NCBI GenBank assembly: GCA_949358305.1
Contig: OX442314.1
Coordinates: 28,445,118 to 28,505,117 of the forward strand
Direction of reading: 5' to 3'
Length of the DNA: 60,000 nt
Source of the DNA: Strigamia acuminata
Lineage: Eukaryota > Arthropoda > Chilopoda > Geophilomorpha > Linotaeniidae
Shown here piece by piece: positions 56,801-60,000 of this stretch. How positions within the stretch are numbered: the first letter of the stretch is position 1; the number at the start of each line of letters is the position of its first letter. A model generated the notes under the pieces. That model had not been told where the DNA came from. It saw nothing but the letters and a program-made list of their open reading frames with translations, and did not search any database. A program made the translations under genes and the position numbers.

Positions 56801-59397
56801 CTGCTCCAGGAATCACAATGCCGAGAGAAGGAAGACGGGGTCCGTCCATAAATTACGTAACGCCTGGAGGGGGGGGGAGGGGGTTTCAAATTTTGTTACA
56901 GGTTGTTACGACAAGGAGGAGGTAGGGGTTATTAATAATGTTATTAATAATTTTCGAAATTTCTTTTTACATTTTTGAAATTTTTTTTACATTTTTTAAA
57001 TTCTTTTTTACATTTTTTAAATTCTTTTTAAATTTTTGTAAAAAAATAAAAATTTTTGTAAAATTTTGTATTATAAGCTAGTATCAAAATTTTTTTTTTG
57101 GGGGGGGGATGGTGAGTTTTGTTACGTAATATTCTAGGGGGGGTTTGTGGATTTGTTACGACCTTGTTACAGGGGGGAAGGGGGTCTAAAAATCGGTTAC
57201 TTAGCCGTATCATTTCGTCGCCCTTCATTTCGTCACCGTGTCATTTCGTCGCCCTTCTGTTCGGTTTGGGTTGTTTTGGTTGTTCAATTGTATCATTTCG
57301 TCGCCCTTCATTTCGTCGCCTTTTTTCTGTTTTGGGTGTCATTTCGTCGCTAAAAACGGCGATGAAATGACACGGCGACGAAATGAAGGGCGACGAAATG
57401 AAGAAACCCCTTAAGTAATTTATGGACGGCCCCATACAGCTGCAGCATTCAGCTCGAGCACGGGAAAATCGGGACGTGCTCAACGCAATGAGGATAACGA
57501 CTTATTGCGGATGAAATGCCACCGGTGCCAGTTTGGAACAATTAGTTTGGACCAGTCGGAATACATCAAACAAGTATTGAAACGTTTTGGCCTAACGGAT
57601 TTCAAGGCGGCCTCAACGCCGACGGACCCAGGCACGAAACTCATCCACTTAATGGTGCAGAAGACTGCTAAAGAAAAGTCTGTTGTATGCAGCACAGGCA
57701 ACAAGGCTTGATATCGCACAAGCTGTGGGAGTGGTTAGTGAATTTAACTCTAATTTTGGACCACTCCATTGGATTGCAGTAAAGCGGATCATGCGACATT
57801 TGCAAGGAGCAATCAACTCGAAACTCATTTACGGAACTTCGAAAAGTTCAACAGTTATTGGTTATACAGACGCCGGTCACGCTGGATGTCTGGACACGAG
57901 GAGGTCGACAACTCATGGCAGCTGGTGGAGCAAAAAACAGCTGAATCGACCATAGAAGCCGAGTACATGTGTTTATCGATGGCTTCGAAAGAGGCTATAT
58001 GGCTGCGACGAGCCATTCAGGAATTGAAGCTCAACGAGTGTAAGAACCCCATTGTTGTTCACTTGGACAATTAGAGCGCCCTGACTTTGTCCAAGAATGC
58101 GTCTACCATTTAAAGACAAAGCATATAAACATCAAGCATCATTTCGTTCGAGAAGTTATTAAGAATGGCCACATCACCGTGAAGTTCATTGGTGCGCAAG
58201 AAATGATTGCGACCGTCCTGACCAAAGAACTGGCAAAGAAGAACATCAATGGTATACATGGAAAATGGGATTGTAATTCGTTAAAATAAGTTTTATTTTT
58301 TGTACAGTCGAAACTCTTTATAACGAATCGCAAGGGACCGGACGAATCGATTTGTTATAATGAGAATTCGTTAAAACGAATTAGGTGAAAAAAATCAAAT
58401 TTTAGCACCAAGCACTATTTTTTTGTAAACCTTAATTACCACTTGCAAGTTTCATGTTAATTTTATCCCTATTCCTTAAAATTGTTGAAATTGTAGAACG
58501 GGACAAATTAAACTCCTCTGCTACAATTGATGGCTTCTTGTCATTGCCAATGGCATCAATAATGTTTAGCTTGTCGTAAATCAAAATTGCCTTTCATTTG
58601 GCAGCTGTTTTCATTTTCCTTTGTTTTCTAAATATGGGCATCGGATGTTGTGAGTGATGTGATCAGTTTTGAAAATTTGTATTATAGTGTACCTGAAACT
58701 TGTTTGTTATAACGAATAATTCGTTATATCAAAATTCGTTATAACAAAAATATTTAACATGGTGTTCTATGGCTGGCCAACCAAGTTATTTTCAACAATT
58801 CGTTATAGCGATAATTCGTTATATCGCAATTCGTTATAAAGAGTTTCGACTGTATACGGTACCATATTTTTGAAACTGTTTTTTATTGTGTATTTACATT
58901 ATGCCATCAAAGAGTGGGAGTATTATAAGTTTCTATGATGTCATTAATGTATGAGCGCCACCTGGCGCACTGTGCTTATACCGTAAATAAACTTTAACGA
59001 AACCACTTCTGGTTTTACGCTAACGCTAATGCTAACACGTTATCTCTTTTCTTCACATCCATTTCAATCCTTCGATATTCATCAATATTTATGCATAATT
59101 TTTCTTATTTTGCAAAGATCGTGTCTGATGGAACAACTTGTGTAAGTTATATTTATATATTTGTTATGTGATTATTACCACAGTGTAAGCAGCCGAAGAG
59201 CTTTCTTGTTTGATATAAGGTTTGATTGACAGTTGGATCACGTTAACCTTTATACTCGCTGCAACGGCTTCGAATTTGCCTGCTTTCATAAACCAGGTGG
59301 CGTACAGTAGCGTTTCCTTTCGGGAAATTGCAACTTCATCCAAATTCGACAGATGTTGACAGTGGATCACAACAAAACCACGATAGCCACTAATCAA
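53864..59397 (-). CDS. Partial multi-exon gene, possibly CFAP92/DUF4550-like
   Basis: Seen: four minus-strand exon candidates with good splice sites. They are 59179-59397 (73 codons, phase 0 at both ends), 54326-54625 (100 codons, phase 0 at both ends), 53969-54076 (36 codons, phase 0 at both ends) and 53864-53891 (28 bases). A fifth piece may lie near 53745-53789. Residues include VVHYYHVEYTW, PWAEPVVYNDVF, a FLSTSLTVYIRDA strand and FRIPLSELV. Known and inferred: the order HYHVEY, PW, then a beta-strand ending in (I/Y)(W/R)D recalls DUF4550 proteins of motile cilia and sperm flagella, from memory only. That the 59.2 kb exon belongs to the same gene rests on strand and phase. Transposons fill the space between. 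The gene runs beyond the right edge. An unrelated identity is quite possible. Confidence 0.45.
54083..54315. repeat. AAAAT-type microsatellite with higher-order period
   Basis: AAAATAAAAAT tracts are punctuated by AAATAAATAAAAA about every 50-60 bases. It sits in the intron between the 54.3 and 54.0 kb exons of the partial minus-strand gene. Confidence 0.9.
54907..55622. mobile_element. TIR element, 716 bp, long arms
   Basis: Arms of about 60 bases start TAGTGARTTTGCGGTTGCCA and continue through TTCCTTATAATTA and TACAAGCTCATAATTAT. TA lies at both ends. An M187 MITE is nested inside (55332-55518). No transposase is seen. Confidence 0.7.
55332..55518. mobile_element. MITE family M187, copy 2 (187 bp), nested
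   Basis: Same length and more than about 90% similar by eye to the copy at 31638-31824. Ends CAGTGAAAGCTCTGTAGACC, TA on both sides. It is inserted within the 716-bp TIR element, so it is the younger of the two. Confidence 0.85.
55845..56627. mobile_element. Foldback element FB2, 783 bp, arms built of ATCCGCG words
   Basis: The left half carries about a dozen AATCCGCG/CATCCGCG words and the right half the complement CGCGGAT, so the arms fold on each other. Ends align over 21 bases (GGC...TCATCCGCGCG) in inverted order. The direct repeat GACTGCAAAG (10 bp) flanks it (55835-55844 and 56628-56637). It interrupts the copia gag remnant, whose reading resumes on the other side. CG-rich words stand out in this AT-rich window. 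There is no protein. Confidence 0.82.
56266..56346. mobile_element. 81-bp hairpin nested at the centre of FB2
   Basis: CCCCCAGCAGTACCGTAACG and its near-complement face each other around AACGTTC-type words, with TA on both sides. It may be a very short MITE nested in FB2 or the natural loop of FB2. Confidence 0.55.
56837..57433. mobile_element. TIR element with GGCCGTCCATAAATTACG ends
   Basis: Left GGGGTCCGTCCATAAATTAC and right end (in reverse) GGGGCCGTCCATAAATTACT. Similar ends are seen in widespread animal MITEs, from memory. Homopolymer G and T runs follow near the left. It lies inside the copia relic and contains the FB3 words. Confidence 0.6.
57205..57408. repeat. Foldback-type segment FB3, CATTTCGTCGCCC words
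   Basis: CATTTCGTCGCCCTTC occurs about five times in plus orientation (57208-57345) and its complement at least three times (57358-57404). This is the same plan as FB1 and FB2 on a smaller scale. No clean target duplication was found. Confidence 0.65.
58305..58852. mobile_element. pogo-like element, 548 bp, deleted autonomous copy
   Basis: Ends CAGTCGAAACTCTTTATAAC in inverted order, TA on both sides (58303-58304 and 58853-58854), with subterminal CGTTATA words repeated. The interior keeps a transposase DNA-binding segment on the minus strand. The 168-bp element at 43960-44127 shares its ends. Confidence 0.85.
58440..58614 (-). pseudogene. pogo/Tigger transposase N-terminal HTH remnant
   Basis: On the minus strand, after an ATG at 58614 and an early stop, a helix-turn-helix of CENP-B N type is readable: KLNIIDAI, then PSIVAEEFNLSRSTISTILR and NRDKI. 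Known: this is the DNA-binding domain of pogo-family transposases. The catalytic DDE part is absent, so it is a relic. Confidence 0.7.
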
Positions 59398-59545
59398 CTA
59401 AAAAGGAAAGAAGACCTGTTACATGTAGTGGAGATTACTATAGTAACTGTGCATTCAAAAAGTATTACTCCGTATGTTTTAGCTGTTTATGATTTACTGT
59501 TAGTTTTGTTTATTGCCTTAAAAATACACAAAAACACAGCAGAAT

Positions 59546-59752
59546 AAAGTGTTCAACAAAACTGAACCCTCACTCCAAGCTAGCAATTGAAATTGTGAGT
59601 AATTTCGTGTTTTGCCACTAGATGAAACACCAGTCATCAACAAGTATCATCACTTGTTGATGTCTGATGTTTCACCTAGTGGCAAAAGACGAAATTACTC
59701 ACAAGTTCAATTGCTAGCTTAGTGTGAGGGTCCAGTTTTTATGAACACACTG
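59546..59752. mobile_element. Hairpin MITE, about 207 bp
   Basis: Nearly the whole element is one inverted repeat centred near 59649 with a loop of about six bases. The arms share CCCTCAC, AAGCTAGCAATTGAA, GTGAGTAATTTCG and TTTTGCCACTAG. The right end reads CACTG then TA; the left end is damaged. RNA from either strand would form a stem of about 100 bp. Confidence 0.7.
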
Positions 59753-59805
59753 TACAATCTGAAAACACGAGCACTTTTTGAATGCAGCTACTGATTGCTG
59801 ATTGC

Positions 59806-59897
59806 AAATAAATAAATAAATAAATAAATAAAATAAATAAATAAATAAATAAATAAAATAAATAAATAAATAAATAAATAAAATAAATAAATAAATA
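59806..59897. repeat. AAAT microsatellite
   Basis: AAATAAAT tracts are interrupted at intervals by an extra A, followed by the short palindrome ATCAACACCAATTGGTGTTGAT. Confidence 0.95.
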
Positions 59898-59989
59898 TCA
59901 ACACCAATTGGTGTTGATATTTTTTTTTTGGATTATCCTCAGGAAGAATCGACTAACAATATAAATCTACCAATACTGAGCATAATTTT

Positions 59990-60000
59990 CATTACTTACC
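59990..60000 (-). other. Splice donor at the right edge
   Basis: On the minus strand the last 11 bases read G then gtaagtaatg, a strong donor. An exon just outside the window probably splices into the minus-strand gene seen at 59179-59397. Confidence 0.5.

Larger units (their letters stand above)
55733..58289 (+). pseudogene. Ty1/copia retrotransposon relic (gag part, end of RT, RNase H)
   Basis: Seen: a gag-like segment (KDAWDSLTKLTENKSLGSQV) is split by foldback FB2 and resumes after it, then meets in-frame stops. A second stretch (about 57432-57560) contains MKCHRCQFG, the start of a CCHC zinc knuckle. It runs directly into a copia RT C-terminus (SLDQSEYIKQVLKRFGL, STPTDP). After a frameshift come the PDIAxAVG-like segment, IGYTDAGHAG and DTRRSTT, IEAEYMCLS, KEAIWLRR and the final HHFVRE...LTKEL of RNase H. 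Known: this order is that of the Ty1/copia pol 3' end. Integrase and most of RT are missing and no LTRs are seen. Several stops and frameshifts show it is dead. Confidence 0.88.

Overview
The window is eukaryotic nuclear DNA from an arthropod. It is AT-rich, with GT-AG introns, long introns and dense repeats. The arthropod call rests on a four-exon cuticle protein gene with a Rebers-Riddiford chitin-binding domain, and on a short CCTAA/TTAGG telomere-type array. A chelicerate or myriapod would fit, but nothing seen here fixes the group.

Layout. From 0.76 to 26.3 kb (minus strand) lie the first three coding exons of a VLDLR/lipophorin-receptor-like gene: a signal peptide and two LDLa modules in phase-1 exons. 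Its second intron is about 22 kb and holds most of the transposons and satellites of the left half, including a foldback element (3.27-4.73 kb) and an uninterrupted inverted repeat of 2 x 497 bp (20.5-21.5 kb). At 29.0-30.5 kb (plus) is a small four-exon gene for a secreted four-cysteine protein that I do not recognise. At 30.8-41.1 kb (minus) is a complete 25-exon gene for the meiotic MutS homologue MSH5 (810 aa), whose exon phases all join. At 42.3-43.1 kb (plus) is an intronless Jun (AP-1) gene, with TRE sites and a TATA box just upstream. At 50.8-52.8 kb (plus) is the cuticle gene, with coding tandem repeats. From about 53.9 kb to beyond the right edge (minus) are exons of a further gene, with a weak resemblance to the DUF4550/CFAP92 family. 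A Ty1/copia relic (55.7-58.3 kb) lies between its exons and is itself invaded by at least two other elements.

The known genes do unrelated jobs: lipoprotein uptake, meiotic crossover, transcription and cuticle. They do not form a cluster or pathway. The unusual content is in the repeats. Three foldback-type elements have arms built of short CG-centred words in opposite orientation; two of them have 9-10 bp target duplications. There are many TIR elements, several with TA duplications and several in families of two or more copies. About ten minisatellites of different sequence have units of 19-21 bp.

All coordinates were read by eye. Exon joins were checked by splice dinucleotides, reading-frame phase and, for MSH5 and Jun, by remembered family sequence. 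No alignment or database search was run.
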